Below are positions 1 to 6,515 of a DNA stretch of 10,613 nt, piece after piece. The position numbers and the translations under genes are program-made. A model generated the notes under the pieces. That model made no database searches and was not told the origin of the DNA. It saw only the letters and a list, made by a program, of their open reading frames with translations. Each line of letters opens with the position of its first letter. Position 1 is the stretch's first letter. Origin of the DNA: an uncultured Solobacterium sp. (GTDB lineage Bacteria > Bacillota_I > Bacilli_A > Erysipelotrichales > Erysipelotrichaceae); the NCBI GenBank assembly GCA_900554555.1, contig USIC01000009.1:1-10613 (forward strand), in the 5' to 3' direction.

Positions 1-53
1 ATAACTGCGCTGTAGATTGCAAGACGAAAGAAGTTGTAATGATCTCTTCTCAT
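1..53 (-). CDS. Start of an unidentified gene, truncated by the window edge
   Basis: Only the first 17 codons are present, giving MRRDHYNFFRLAIYSAV. The start is supported by a good Shine-Dalgarno sequence (GAGGTG, 6 nt before the ATG) at about 60-65. The gene follows the terminator of the rapZ operon and is preceded by a candidate extended -10 element, so it is probably an independent transcript. A basic, aromatic N-terminus running into hydrophobic residues (LAIYSAV) would fit a membrane anchor or signal segment, but this is too short to name. The reading frame stays open to base 1. Confidence 0.55.
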   Translation of the reverse strand, partial: MRRDHYNFFRLAIYSAV

Positions 54-91
54 AACAATCACCTCAATGATATAGATTTCTGTTTTTATTT

Positions 92-102
92 ATTATATAG
101 CA
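92..102 (-). promoter_or_regulatory. Candidate extended -10 promoter for the left-edge gene
   Basis: The minus strand reads TGCTATATAAT, so it holds both a TGn-TATATA extended -10 and an overlapping TATAAT. No good -35 hexamer lies 16-18 bp upstream, because that stretch is the terminator hairpin of the preceding operon. The position between the terminator and the GAGGTG-ATG start fits a promoter. Confidence 0.35.
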
Positions 103-103
103 C

Positions 104-131
104 GAAAAAAGAAGGATATACACCCTTCTTA
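104..131 (-). terminator. Rho-independent terminator of the rapZ operon
   Basis: On the minus strand AAGAAGG pairs with CCTTCTT across an 8-nt loop, followed directly by a run of T (complement of 105-110). The first arm begins inside the TAA stop codon of the GNAT gene, so the hairpin starts immediately at the end of translation. Confidence 0.85.
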
Positions 132-1043
132 TGCAAATTCATTTAGATTAAGTGGCTTGATGCTTGTCGCAAATGCTTGTTCAACCGTAGAGATATCTCT
201 ACCTACAAGTTTTGAGAATAGCTTTGCGTCATTGAGCCTTGCCATTGTAGAACCGTATGTCTCAACCTTTGTCTCTGGGAATACGAGTGTTAAGTCTTCT
301 GCTTCTGATACATGTAATTCCACAACATCCTTTTCAAATAGCGCTGCGTTACATAGTTTCATAAGGGCAGTAGAATCAAGGTAGATGAGCTCTTCAATTT
401 CTAAAACATCTCCCTTTGGCAACATTGTCGCATATCCTCTAATTTGATCTTTACCATTGTAGTAGGCTACAATCTTGCCACCTTGTGCGTTGATTTCTTT
501 CTTATACTTTACAAAGTATTCTAGGTCTCTTGCATAGTAACCATTGAATCGACGGATAAATGCAGAATATACCTTTAGTAAATCAATCGCAGTTGGTTCA
601 TAGGAACATCCAAAGTTTGTACTACGCTTTACATCATCACGAGTTAAGCGATAGGTAGAGCGATTGTAGATATTACGGAAGCCATATGGTTCATATAGTT
701 TCTGATCATATGCCTGAATGAGCGTAATCAGTTCAGTATGCTCGCATGCGTCTAATACAATTTCCATTAAGCGCTTCATATATCCACGCTTGCGGTATGC
801 AGGTAATGTGCAAACACCTAGAATCATGCTAGTACGTAAAACTTTATCATTAAACATCATCGCATGTGGAGCGCGAATGATTGCCGAGACAACATGCCCC
901 TCTTCTACGTATACAAAGCAATTTTCTGGCACAAATAGATTCTTGAAATAGTAATCAATATAGCCTTCATCCTCTTGTGGAAAACATACTTTCCAAAGAT
1001 TCTTTACTTCGGTAGCTTGTTCTTTCGTTGCTTTTGTAATCAT
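129..1043 (-). CDS. Eis-like GNAT family N-acetyltransferase
   Basis: This 304-residue protein is predicted to transfer an acetyl group from acetyl-CoA to an unknown amine. The N-terminal GNAT fold occupies about residues 1-140. The strand ILGVCTL leads into PAYRKRGYMKRLM (81-93), the acetyl-CoA pyrophosphate-binding loop of the R-x-x-G-x form, and YEPYGF (117-122) is a typical motif B. A second, divergent GNAT-like half follows, and the total length and two-domain plan resemble the Eis/COG4552 group. The ATG has an AAAGGTG ribosome site 7 nt upstream and overlaps the stop of the preceding DUF2156 gene as ATGA, so the two are probably translationally coupled. It is the last gene of the rapZ operon. 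The substrate cannot be read from the sequence. Confidence 0.85.
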   Translation of the reverse strand: MITKATKEQATEVKNLWKVCFPQEDEGYIDYYFKNLFVPENCFVYVEEGHVVSAIIRAPHAMMFNDKVLRTSMILGVCTLPAYRKRGYMKRLMEIVLDACEHTELITLIQAYDQKLYEPYGFRNIYNRSTYRLTRDDVKRSTNFGCSYEPTAIDLLKVYSAFIRRFNGYYARDLEYFVKYKKEINAQGGKIVAYYNGKDQIRGYATMLPKGDVLEIEELIYLDSTALMKLCNAALFEKDVVELHVSEAEDLTLVFPETKVETYGSTMARLNDAKLFSKLVGRDISTVEQAFATSIKPLNLNEFA

Positions 1044-1960
1044 GATTCAACACCTTTCTTAATACGATACTTCTCAATAATACTGACTGGGTGATAGGAC
1101 AGTTTCGCAGCTCTTAGATTTTCACGACCTGTATCATCTTCACGATTAACGAGTTCAATACCAGGGAATTCATGGCTTAACATTTCTTTCATGATGCACT
1201 GGTAAAGGCCTCTAACATCTCCATCTGCCTTTTCGATATTCTCTTGACACATACGGTCTGATAACATTGATCCAATCGCAAAAGCACGTACCTTGCCATC
1301 AATTCGAATCAAACCACCCTTACAAGGTAATTCATCATACAAGTCTAAGATGCGGAATGTACCGATTCTCTCACTCTGTAAGAAATCATCTGGATCTTCT
1401 GATTTCCAATCCTTCAAATATCCAATACAATCATCGATATTGGTCTCATCCAGAGTTTCGTATGACCATCTGCCTTCATAGTCTTTATAGAACGCATTTA
1501 AATGATTGCGCTTTTTTTGCATTTTCTTACCAGCATAGGTACGTAAACGTTCTCCATCATAGACATAATCATCTGCCCAACTTTCATGGATAGCTGTATA
1601 TTCTGGATATAGCTTAATGACTTCGTCTACCATCTCTTTTGTAAAACAGCTGAGTGTAAAGTCATGTCCATAGTGGTCAAAGATTTCTTTACCCTTTTTT
1701 ATCGCTTCAGCGATATATTGTTTTTCACATAGTGGCATATACATGAAGAAACATCCTTCATGTATACCCAACAACAATAAGTACTCTTCTCTTTTATAGT
1801 AGAACAGCGGATATGTCTGTAACCACATAATCATATTAATAATATTGTGATTTGATTCTTCATATTTACAACGCTGTAAATATTCTTGAACCATAGGCCA
1901 ATCCATCACTTGTAAAGTTGTAAAATCATTTTCTAATATTTCAGTGGTTACGTTTTCCAT
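1040..1960 (-). CDS. DUF2156 / phosphatidylglycerol lysyltransferase C-terminal domain protein
   Basis: The protein has 306 residues and no membrane segments. It resembles the soluble catalytic half of MprF-type lysyl-phosphatidylglycerol synthases (DUF2156, a double-GNAT fold). Visible landmarks are GKKMQKKRNHLNAF (144-157), ENIEKADGDVRGLYQ (240-254) and a C-terminal block NREDD...LRAAKLSYHP (272-291). Stand-alone members without the flippase domain are common in Bacillota; an aminoacyl- or acyl-transfer role is inferred from the family and the substrate is unknown. An in-frame ATG lies further upstream (frame open to 2059), but that would run through most of the preceding gene's C-terminus. 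The ATG at 1960 has GGAG 9 nt upstream and a 4-nt gap to the previous stop, so it is preferred. The gene overlaps the following GNAT gene by 4 bp, which suggests the pair works together. Confidence 0.85.
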   Translation of the reverse strand: MENVTTEILENDFTTLQVMDWPMVQEYLQRCKYEESNHNIINMIMWLQTYPLFYYKREEYLLLLGIHEGCFFMYMPLCEKQYIAEAIKKGKEIFDHYGHDFTLSCFTKEMVDEVIKLYPEYTAIHESWADDYVYDGERLRTYAGKKMQKKRNHLNAFYKDYEGRWSYETLDETNIDDCIGYLKDWKSEDPDDFLQSERIGTFRILDLYDELPCKGGLIRIDGKVRAFAIGSMLSDRMCQENIEKADGDVRGLYQCIMKEMLSHEFPGIELVNREDDTGRENLRAAKLSYHPVSIIEKYRIKKGVES

Positions 1961-1964
1961 AGTC

Positions 1965-2252
1965 TTATTCTCCGTCTGTATGTTCCTCATATTCGACATC
2001 AATGATATCACTTTGATTTTTCTTAGGGCTTGAATATGACTGATAGAAAGTACGATCAATATCCAATTCTTCTGCTGCAGCGTTTTCCATCTGCTTATTT
2101 AATCTTCTGGCTTGTATCAGCCCATAAATCACAAATCCTACAATTGGTAATAGTAATAATAGGATGAGCCACCATAGGTAGCGAAATATCAACATCACGA
2201 TAACCAAGAATACAATTGTGGATACCGCTGTCTGTAGTTGTGTTCTATTCAT
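1965..2252 (-). CDS. Small membrane protein with acidic C-terminal tail
   Basis: I do not recognise a named family for this 95-residue protein. Residues 11-47 are almost continuously hydrophobic, interrupted by R24 before a tryptophan-rich stretch (YLWWLI), so either two short helices in a hairpin or one long helix is possible. A basic patch (ARRLNK, 48-53) follows, then a polar, acidic cytoplasmic tail ending DIIDVEYEEHTDGE. The ATG overlaps the whiA stop by 8 bp and is served by AGAGGT inside the end of whiA, so it is translationally coupled to whiA. The DUF2156 gene starts 4 nt after its stop. Its position in the middle of a compact operon makes it very likely to be a real gene, but the function is unknown. 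Confidence 0.8.
   Translation of the reverse strand: MNRTQLQTAVSTIVFLVIVMLIFRYLWWLILLLLLPIVGFVIYGLIQARRLNKQMENAAAEELDIDRTFYQSYSSPKKNQSDIIDVEYEEHTDGE
1970..1973 (-). promoter_or_regulatory. Ribosome binding site that fixes the DUF2156 start
   Basis: GGAG lies 9 nt before the ATG at 1960 and just upstream of the TAA of the 95-residue gene. It favours the 306-residue product over the longer frame that begins near 2059. Confidence 0.6.
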
Positions 2253-3189
2253 CTTGTTTTACCTCTTTCATCGCTAGTTCATGAATCTTCACAAAGCGAT
2301 GTTTCATGCCTGACTTCGAAACAATTTCTCCTGTCTGACGTTCATAGATACTACACAACTCCATTAAGGAAGCCTCTGGGTTTGCCTTACGGAGTGCGAT
2401 GATATCTTGTAGTTTACGGTCTAATGTTTCTATCTTTTGATTTTCTTCTAAGATTCGAATATCATCAAGTTGTCCACTCGCAGCCGCAACCGCCTTTACT
2501 TCATTGGCTAAATCCATATTGTTCATGCGTTGAAGAGAGTTGCTAAAATCTCTCGAGATACGAATATTTTCAAATTTCAAGACTGCTTGATCAGCTTCAA
2601 TCAAACGCAAGAAATCCGCAATTTTTTCAGCTGACTTCACATACAGAATCACTTTCTTTCGACGTGTTGTAATCTTTGCATGAATGTTAAATCGCTCCAA
2701 CAGGGATACCATAAATAATGCATGTTCCTCACTAGTAGCTGTAATCTCCAAGTGATAGGATGATTTTTCTGGCGAGTTGATAGAGCCACCTGCCATAAAC
2801 GCTCCTGCCAAATAGGCACGTGCATTATTGTTTGTCTGTACGATTTTCGCAAGTGGCTTATCTAGTAAACCACGTGTACTATAAATTCCTAAATCCTCCA
2901 GAATCTTTGGGGCTGCACTCATAATACGCATACCATAAATACGGTTCTTACGAAGATTCATCTTTCTTTTTACAAACAAGCTAATTTCTACGCCATATCT
3001 TTCTTTCACCAAACGATAAATCGTACGTGAAACAGCCGCATTTTCTAAGCTAACTAACAAAGTCATACCACGGTTAGATAAGGAAAGTGATGACGTCATT
3101 TGAATCAGTGCTGAAAGCTCTGCACGTATATCATTGCCCTCCATAATCTTCTGGGCAACTTCTTGTTTAACCTCTGCCGCAAATGACAT
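2245..3189 (-). CDS. whiA: WhiA, DNA-binding protein (sporulation/division regulator family)
   Basis: WhiA is a DNA-binding protein found throughout Gram-positive bacteria. In Streptomyces it controls sporulation septation; in Bacillus it affects division and chromosome segregation. The 314 residues have the normal length. The N-terminal half carries the degenerate LAGLIDADG homing-endonuclease-like fold, with AYLAGAFMAGGSINSP (125-140) as its hallmark. The C-terminal helix-turn-helix region includes RMNNMDLANEVKAV (221-234) and SKSGMKHRFVKIHELA (291-306). The start has GGAGG 7 nt upstream, and the ATG overlaps the yvcK stop as TAATG. The order rapZ-yvcK-whiA is the conserved Bacillota arrangement (yvcJ-yvcK-yvcL in B. 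subtilis). In place of crh, which follows in Bacillus, a small membrane protein is found here. Confidence 0.96.
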   Translation of the reverse strand: MSFAAEVKQEVAQKIMEGNDIRAELSALIQMTSSLSLSNRGMTLLVSLENAAVSRTIYRLVKERYGVEISLFVKRKMNLRKNRIYGMRIMSAAPKILEDLGIYSTRGLLDKPLAKIVQTNNNARAYLAGAFMAGGSINSPEKSSYHLEITATSEEHALFMVSLLERFNIHAKITTRRKKVILYVKSAEKIADFLRLIEADQAVLKFENIRISRDFSNSLQRMNNMDLANEVKAVAAASGQLDDIRILEENQKIETLDRKLQDIIALRKANPEASLMELCSIYERQTGEIVSKSGMKHRFVKIHELAMKEVKQDE

Positions 3190-4139
3190 TACTTCACCTC
3201 CAGCAATTCTTGAATCACTGCCTTGATCTTCTCTGGATCATGGTGAATAAATTCATTGCGGAAACTTAGTAGTTCTTTTGTTACTACCTGATATGGATGG
3301 TTTTGCTTTACAAGATTGACCTTTGTACTTCCATTTACAGAATAACGTTCTAATATCTTCTCTGGTATCTCATCACATGCGACAATCACTTTATCAACTG
3401 GCGCATGGTGATATAACAATGCGTCTACATGGTCTTCTACTGAATACCCATCTGTTTCACCAGGTTGTGTCATCGCATTACAGAAATAAACCAACTCTGC
3501 CTTTGTACTACATAACGCTTCCTGAATTTCTGGAATGATAACATTCGGCAAAATACTTGTATAAACAGAACCGATACCATAGATAACTAGGTCTGCATTC
3601 TGTATCGCTTCAACCGCTTCTTTACATGCATGTACTTCATCTTGATAGAACACACGAGTAATGTGGTGATTATGATTTGGAATATTCGCTTCTCCACGCA
3701 CAATAACGCCATCTTCCATGCGTGCATATAGAGTGATTACATCTGTACTAGCAGGAATAATATTACCCTTTACATTTAAGATGTGACTCACTTCCTGAAT
3801 AGCTGTCATAAAAGAACCAGTCTGTTGTGTCAGTGCAGTTAGGATAAGATTTCCTAGATTGTGGCCAAGAATATCATCTTCTTTTCCATCCGGATCATCA
3901 AATCGATAATCCATGAGGGAACTTAACATATTTTCACTTTCTGCCATACTGATCATAACGTTTCGAATATCACCCATCGCTGGAATATGAAAGTTCTTAC
4001 GTAGACGTCCTGTACTACCACCATCATCAGCGACCGTAACAATTGCGTTTAAATCAATATTTGAAATGGTCTTAACACCACGACAGATTAATGACTGTCC
4101 GTGTCCACCACCAATGATTACGACTCTATGCTTCTTCAT
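3189..4139 (-). CDS. yvcK: YvcK, gluconeogenesis factor (CofD-like family)
   Basis: YvcK-family proteins bind UDP-sugars and are needed for normal morphology and growth on gluconeogenic carbon sources in B. subtilis. The 316 residues show a Rossmann-like nucleotide site GGGHG (10-14), ADDGGSTGRLR (37-47), GDIRN (56-60), GHNLGNLIL (92-100), PASTD (129-133), GIGSVYTSILPN (188-199) and CNAMTQPGETDGY (220-232). These match the family in order and spacing. Some usually fixed residues differ: GGGTG is GGGHG, and the GPGS loop is GIGS. The ATG lies within the end of rapZ (14-bp overlap). An AAGGA is present about 11 nt upstream, a long spacing, so initiation probably depends on coupling to rapZ translation. 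Confidence 0.95.
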   Translation of the reverse strand: MKKHRVVIIGGGHGQSLICRGVKTISNIDLNAIVTVADDGGSTGRLRKNFHIPAMGDIRNVMISMAESENMLSSLMDYRFDDPDGKEDDILGHNLGNLILTALTQQTGSFMTAIQEVSHILNVKGNIIPASTDVITLYARMEDGVIVRGEANIPNHNHHITRVFYQDEVHACKEAVEAIQNADLVIYGIGSVYTSILPNVIIPEIQEALCSTKAELVYFCNAMTQPGETDGYSVEDHVDALLYHHAPVDKVIVACDEIPEKILERYSVNGSTKVNLVKQNHPYQVVTKELLSFRNEFIHHDPEKIKAVIQELLEVK

Positions 4140-5001
4140 GCGTTAGCCATTCCTTCTGATCACGGTGATCTAAATAACAGTTATATCTTTCCTTGTATAC
4201 ATCATATAAATAGTTTGCGATCGTAACAGAACGGTGTTGTCCACCTGTACATCCAATCGCTACAGTAAAATGATTCTTACCTTCCTTTGTATACTGTTCA
4301 AATGCATAATCTGTAAATGCTAATAAACGCTGAATAAATTCCTGTGTCTCAGGTTTATCCATGACATAGTCATATACTTCTTTATCATTTCCTGAGAAAT
4401 AACGCAGCTTCTCATCCCAGAATGGGTTTGGTAAGAAACGTACATCAATCATCAAATCCGCATCGAGTGGTACACCATACTTATAACCAAAGGAAATAAA
4501 CGAAATGGAGAATGATGGAATTTGCTTCTTTGCAAAGTAAGATTCTAACTTCTTCTTAAATTCCTTTTCGGAAGAGAAAGATGTATCGATTGTAATAACA
4601 TTATTATCAAGATTCTGTTTGAATCTATGTCTTTCTTCTGTGATAGCTTCTTCGAGGGTATTTGCGGTATTACTTAATAATAATGGGTGAATACGTCTTG
4701 TGCTCTTATAACGGTTGAGTAATACACTATCACTGGCATCGATAAAGAGTACGCTTACGGACGCGTTAATTCCATTTAACTTACGAGAGAAAATTGGGAA
4801 GTCTTCTGCCGATGTACTTAGCGCAATATAGCTATATCTTGGGTCGGTTGAAGCCTCTATCATATCCACGAACTGATCCACGAGCACAACTGGATAGTTA
4901 TCGATAATGTGATAGCCCATATCCTCTAAAATGCGTGTCGCTGTACTCTTACCAGCACCACTCATTCCACTTACAAGTATGATTCTCTTACTAACTTCCA
5001 T
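4126..5001 (-). CDS. rapZ: RapZ/YvcJ-family nucleotide-binding protein
   Basis: RapZ proteins are P-loop nucleotide-binding proteins. In E. coli RapZ controls amino-sugar synthesis through the GlmZ small RNA; the B. subtilis homologue YvcJ hydrolyses GTP. The 291-residue product has Walker A GMSGAGKST (12-20), a DNYP motif (34-37, usually DNLP), RRIHPL (102-107), FGYKYGVP (171-178), DVRFLPNP (186-193) and the C-terminal signature GCTGGQHRS (250-258). All are expected for an intact protein. The frame extends two codons upstream to a TTG, but GAGGT is 8 nt from the ATG at 5001 and only 2 nt from that TTG, so the ATG is chosen. It is the first gene of the six-gene operon and is divergent from the glycosyltransferase. 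Confidence 0.96.
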   Translation of the reverse strand: MEVSKRIILVSGMSGAGKSTATRILEDMGYHIIDNYPVVLVDQFVDMIEASTDPRYSYIALSTSAEDFPIFSRKLNGINASVSVLFIDASDSVLLNRYKSTRRIHPLLLSNTANTLEEAITEERHRFKQNLDNNVITIDTSFSSEKEFKKKLESYFAKKQIPSFSISFISFGYKYGVPLDADLMIDVRFLPNPFWDEKLRYFSGNDKEVYDYVMDKPETQEFIQRLLAFTDYAFEQYTKEGKNHFTVAIGCTGGQHRSVTIANYLYDVYKERYNCYLDHRDQKEWLTHEEA

Positions 5002-5009
5002 ATCCAATT

Positions 5010-5014
5010 ACCTC
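5010..5014 (-). promoter_or_regulatory. Ribosome binding site that fixes the rapZ start
   Basis: GAGGT lies 8 nt before the ATG at 5001 and only 2 nt before the alternative TTG at 5007. The spacing supports the ATG. Confidence 0.65.
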
Positions 5015-5020
5015 GTTTCT

Positions 5021-5049
5021 ATTTTATCATCCGAGTTTCACCTTCTCAA
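5021..5049 (-). promoter_or_regulatory. Candidate proximal rapZ promoter
   Basis: The minus strand has TTGAGA (5049-5044), a 17-bp spacer, and TAAAAT (5026-5021) preceded by TGA, an extended -10. The -35 lies inside the 5040-5061 palindrome. Transcription would start near 5014, right at the Shine-Dalgarno sequence, which leaves almost no leader. That is the main reason for doubt. Confidence 0.4.
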
Positions 5050-5061
5050 TTTTGTGAAGGT
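5040..5061. repeat. 22-bp near-perfect palindrome between divergent genes
   Basis: The plus strand is ACCTTC-T-CAA-TT-TTG-T-GAAGGT, with arms matching at 9 of 11 pairs (ACCTTCnCAA against TTGnGAAGGT). It overlaps the -35 of the proximal rapZ promoter and lies upstream of the candidate glycosyltransferase promoter. It is not followed by a T-run in either direction, so it looks like an operator or a leader hairpin and not a terminator. Confidence 0.6.
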
Positions 5062-5072
5062 CATAACTGTTC

Positions 5073-5101
5073 TTCTCATTTTATACCATTCTTATTATAC
5101 T
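5073..5101 (+). promoter_or_regulatory. Candidate promoter of the glycosyltransferase gene
   Basis: TTCTCA (5073-5078), a 17-bp spacer and TATACT (5096-5101) match the sigma-A consensus at 4/6 and 5/6. The start would be near 5108, leaving a short leader with a strong GAGGAGA ribosome site before the ATG at 5134. Confidence 0.4.
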
Positions 5102-5121
5102 ATCTATAACAGTAACGTTAA
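5094..5121 (-). promoter_or_regulatory. Candidate distal rapZ promoter
   Basis: The minus strand has TTAACG (5121-5116), a 16-bp spacer and a perfect TATAAT (5099-5094). The start would fall near 5087, giving a leader of about 85 nt that carries the 5040-5061 palindrome. The -10 overlaps the candidate -10 of the divergent glycosyltransferase promoter, so the two would compete. Confidence 0.4.
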
Positions 5122-5133
5122 GAGGAGAGTTAT

Positions 5134-6456
5134 ATGAACACACCAATCGTTAGTATTATTGTACCTGTATATAATGCCGCAAAACCACTCGATGGAGATA
5201 AAACTGTATTACATCGCTGTATCGATAGTATTTTGAATCAAGAATATCGTGACTACGAACTAATCGTTGTAGATGATGGAAGTAAGGATGAATCCGGAAA
5301 GATTCTCGATGAATACGCCGCAAAAGATAGTCGTATCAAAGTCATCCACAAAGAAAACTCAGGTGTATCAAATACCCGTAATCTCGCAATACAAAATGCA
5401 CGGGGAAAATATATACAATTCCTCGATGCGGATGACTGGATTACAACTGACGCCACGAAATCACTTGTCCGTACAATGGAAGAGTCGAAAGCAGATCTAG
5501 TCATCGCAGACTTCTATCGTGTCGTAGGAGAAAACACATCCCATAAAGGAAGAATTGACTCTGACAAAGTTCTTACAAGAGATGAATTCGCGGACTACAT
5601 GATTCAAAATCCAGCGGATTATTATTACGGTGTACTTTGGAATAAGCTATATAAGAAATCCATCATTGATACCTATCATCTCCAGATGGATGCTAGCCTT
5701 TCCTGGTCTGAAGATTTTATCTTCAATCTTGAATATCTCCTCCATGTAAAACACGTCGCTCCATTACAGTTACCAATCTATTATTATGTAAAAACAGAAG
5801 GTTCACTTGTGTCTCAAAGCCGTTTTGATATTCGTAACATCGTTGATATGAAGTTATCTGTCATCAAATACTATGATAACTTCTATAAATCCATCTACGA
5901 TGAGAAAGAATATGCTCGCAAGCGCCCAGAAATTCTCGGCTTCCTAGTAGGCTTTGCGACAGATGACTCTGCAATCTCCTTCTCCACAAAGAAACTTGGA
6001 GAAGAAATCGTTCCAGTCGCAAAACTAAGTGACCATAAACAAGATGCGATACTACATAACTACTACACAACAAAACTCTTAGAGCGTTTATTACAACGTA
6101 TCTCAACGGAAACAGGCTTAAGTCCCAATGAACTCATTGTCATTCATTATCTATATTGTTTCCCACATTCAAATGTCACAAAAGATATGTCCCTATTTAC
6201 AGGTATCAATCAATTCTTATTGGTACCAGTATTAGAGAAGCCCGTGTTTAATGAATATGTTACAAGAGTCAAATCTAGTGATTTTGAAACATACTATTCT
6301 CTGAGCCAAAAAGCAGAATCTATCACAAAGCAACTCAATCAGTTAACGCAAGATTTCGATTCTATTCGCTTTGCAGGAATTGATTCTTCCACACAAGAAT
6401 TACTACAAACCACAGAAGAGACAATCTACGAAAACATTCGCAAGAAATTACTATAA
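5134..6456 (+). CDS. GT2 glycosyltransferase with C-terminal MarR-like winged-helix region
   Basis: The first ~230 of 440 residues are a GT-A fold glycosyltransferase family 2 domain that would use a nucleotide-sugar donor. It shows VSIIVPVYN (6-14), VDDGS (46-50), ENSGVSNTRN (74-83), the metal-binding FLDADD (96-101) and the catalytic-base region WSEDFIFN (191-198). No membrane segments are seen. Residues ~310-410 do not belong to GT2: GLSPNELIVIHYL (328-340), VTKDMSLFTGI (348-358), VLEKPVFNEYVTRV (366-379) and YYSLSQKAESI (387-397) follow the order of a MarR-type winged helix, including the wing and the LTekG-like turn. The putative recognition helix is hydrophobic with few basic residues, so DNA binding is uncertain. 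GAGGAGA lies upstream of the ATG. Its acceptor is unknown; an envelope polymer is a guess. Confidence 0.9.
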   Translation: MNTPIVSIIVPVYNAAKPLDGDKTVLHRCIDSILNQEYRDYELIVVDDGSKDESGKILDEYAAKDSRIKVIHKENSGVSNTRNLAIQNARGKYIQFLDADDWITTDATKSLVRTMEESKADLVIADFYRVVGENTSHKGRIDSDKVLTRDEFADYMIQNPADYYYGVLWNKLYKKSIIDTYHLQMDASLSWSEDFIFNLEYLLHVKHVAPLQLPIYYYVKTEGSLVSQSRFDIRNIVDMKLSVIKYYDNFYKSIYDEKEYARKRPEILGFLVGFATDDSAISFSTKKLGEEIVPVAKLSDHKQDAILHNYYTTKLLERLLQRISTETGLSPNELIVIHYLYCFPHSNVTKDMSLFTGINQFLLVPVLEKPVFNEYVTRVKSSDFETYYSLSQKAESITKQLNQLTQDFDSIRFAGIDSSTQELLQTTEETIYENIRKKLL

Positions 6457-6466
6457 CCAAATATAC

Positions 6467-6506
6467 AATGGGTTCTAACCACATATGTGATATAGAACCC
6501 ATTTTT
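6467..6506. terminator. Probable bidirectional terminator between convergent genes
   Basis: AATGGGTTCTA (6467-6477) pairs perfectly with TAGAACCCATT (6493-6503), an 11-bp stem starting 11 nt after the glycosyltransferase stop. A T-run (6502-6506) follows on the plus strand. The loop contains a further perfect palindrome, CACATATGTG (6480-6489). On the minus strand the run after the stem is TTGTATATTT, weaker but able to serve the 192-residue gene. Confidence 0.85.
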
Positions 6507-6515
6507 AACTGTTAA

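Noticed and set aside
157..384. Open plus-strand frame antisense to the GNAT gene, and a similar one at 718-951
   Set aside because: They lie wholly inside a well-supported minus-strand gene, have no ribosome site and show low-complexity, serine-rich translations typical of antisense frames.
1267..1593. Plus-strand frame of 108 codons antisense to the DUF2156 gene
   Set aside because: The translation is rich in His, Ser and Tyr without domain motifs, and the opposite strand encodes a recognisable family with correct start and coupling.
5038..5079. 13-codon leader peptide (starting MRRTVM) in the rapZ leader, ending at the palindrome
   Set aside because: There is no adequate Shine-Dalgarno sequence, no run of a single regulatory amino acid, and no alternative terminator hairpin followed by T residues, so attenuation is not supported.
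5864..6106. Minus-strand frame antisense to the glycosyltransferase
   Set aside because: No ribosome site or motif; the plus-strand gene is continuous and well supported.
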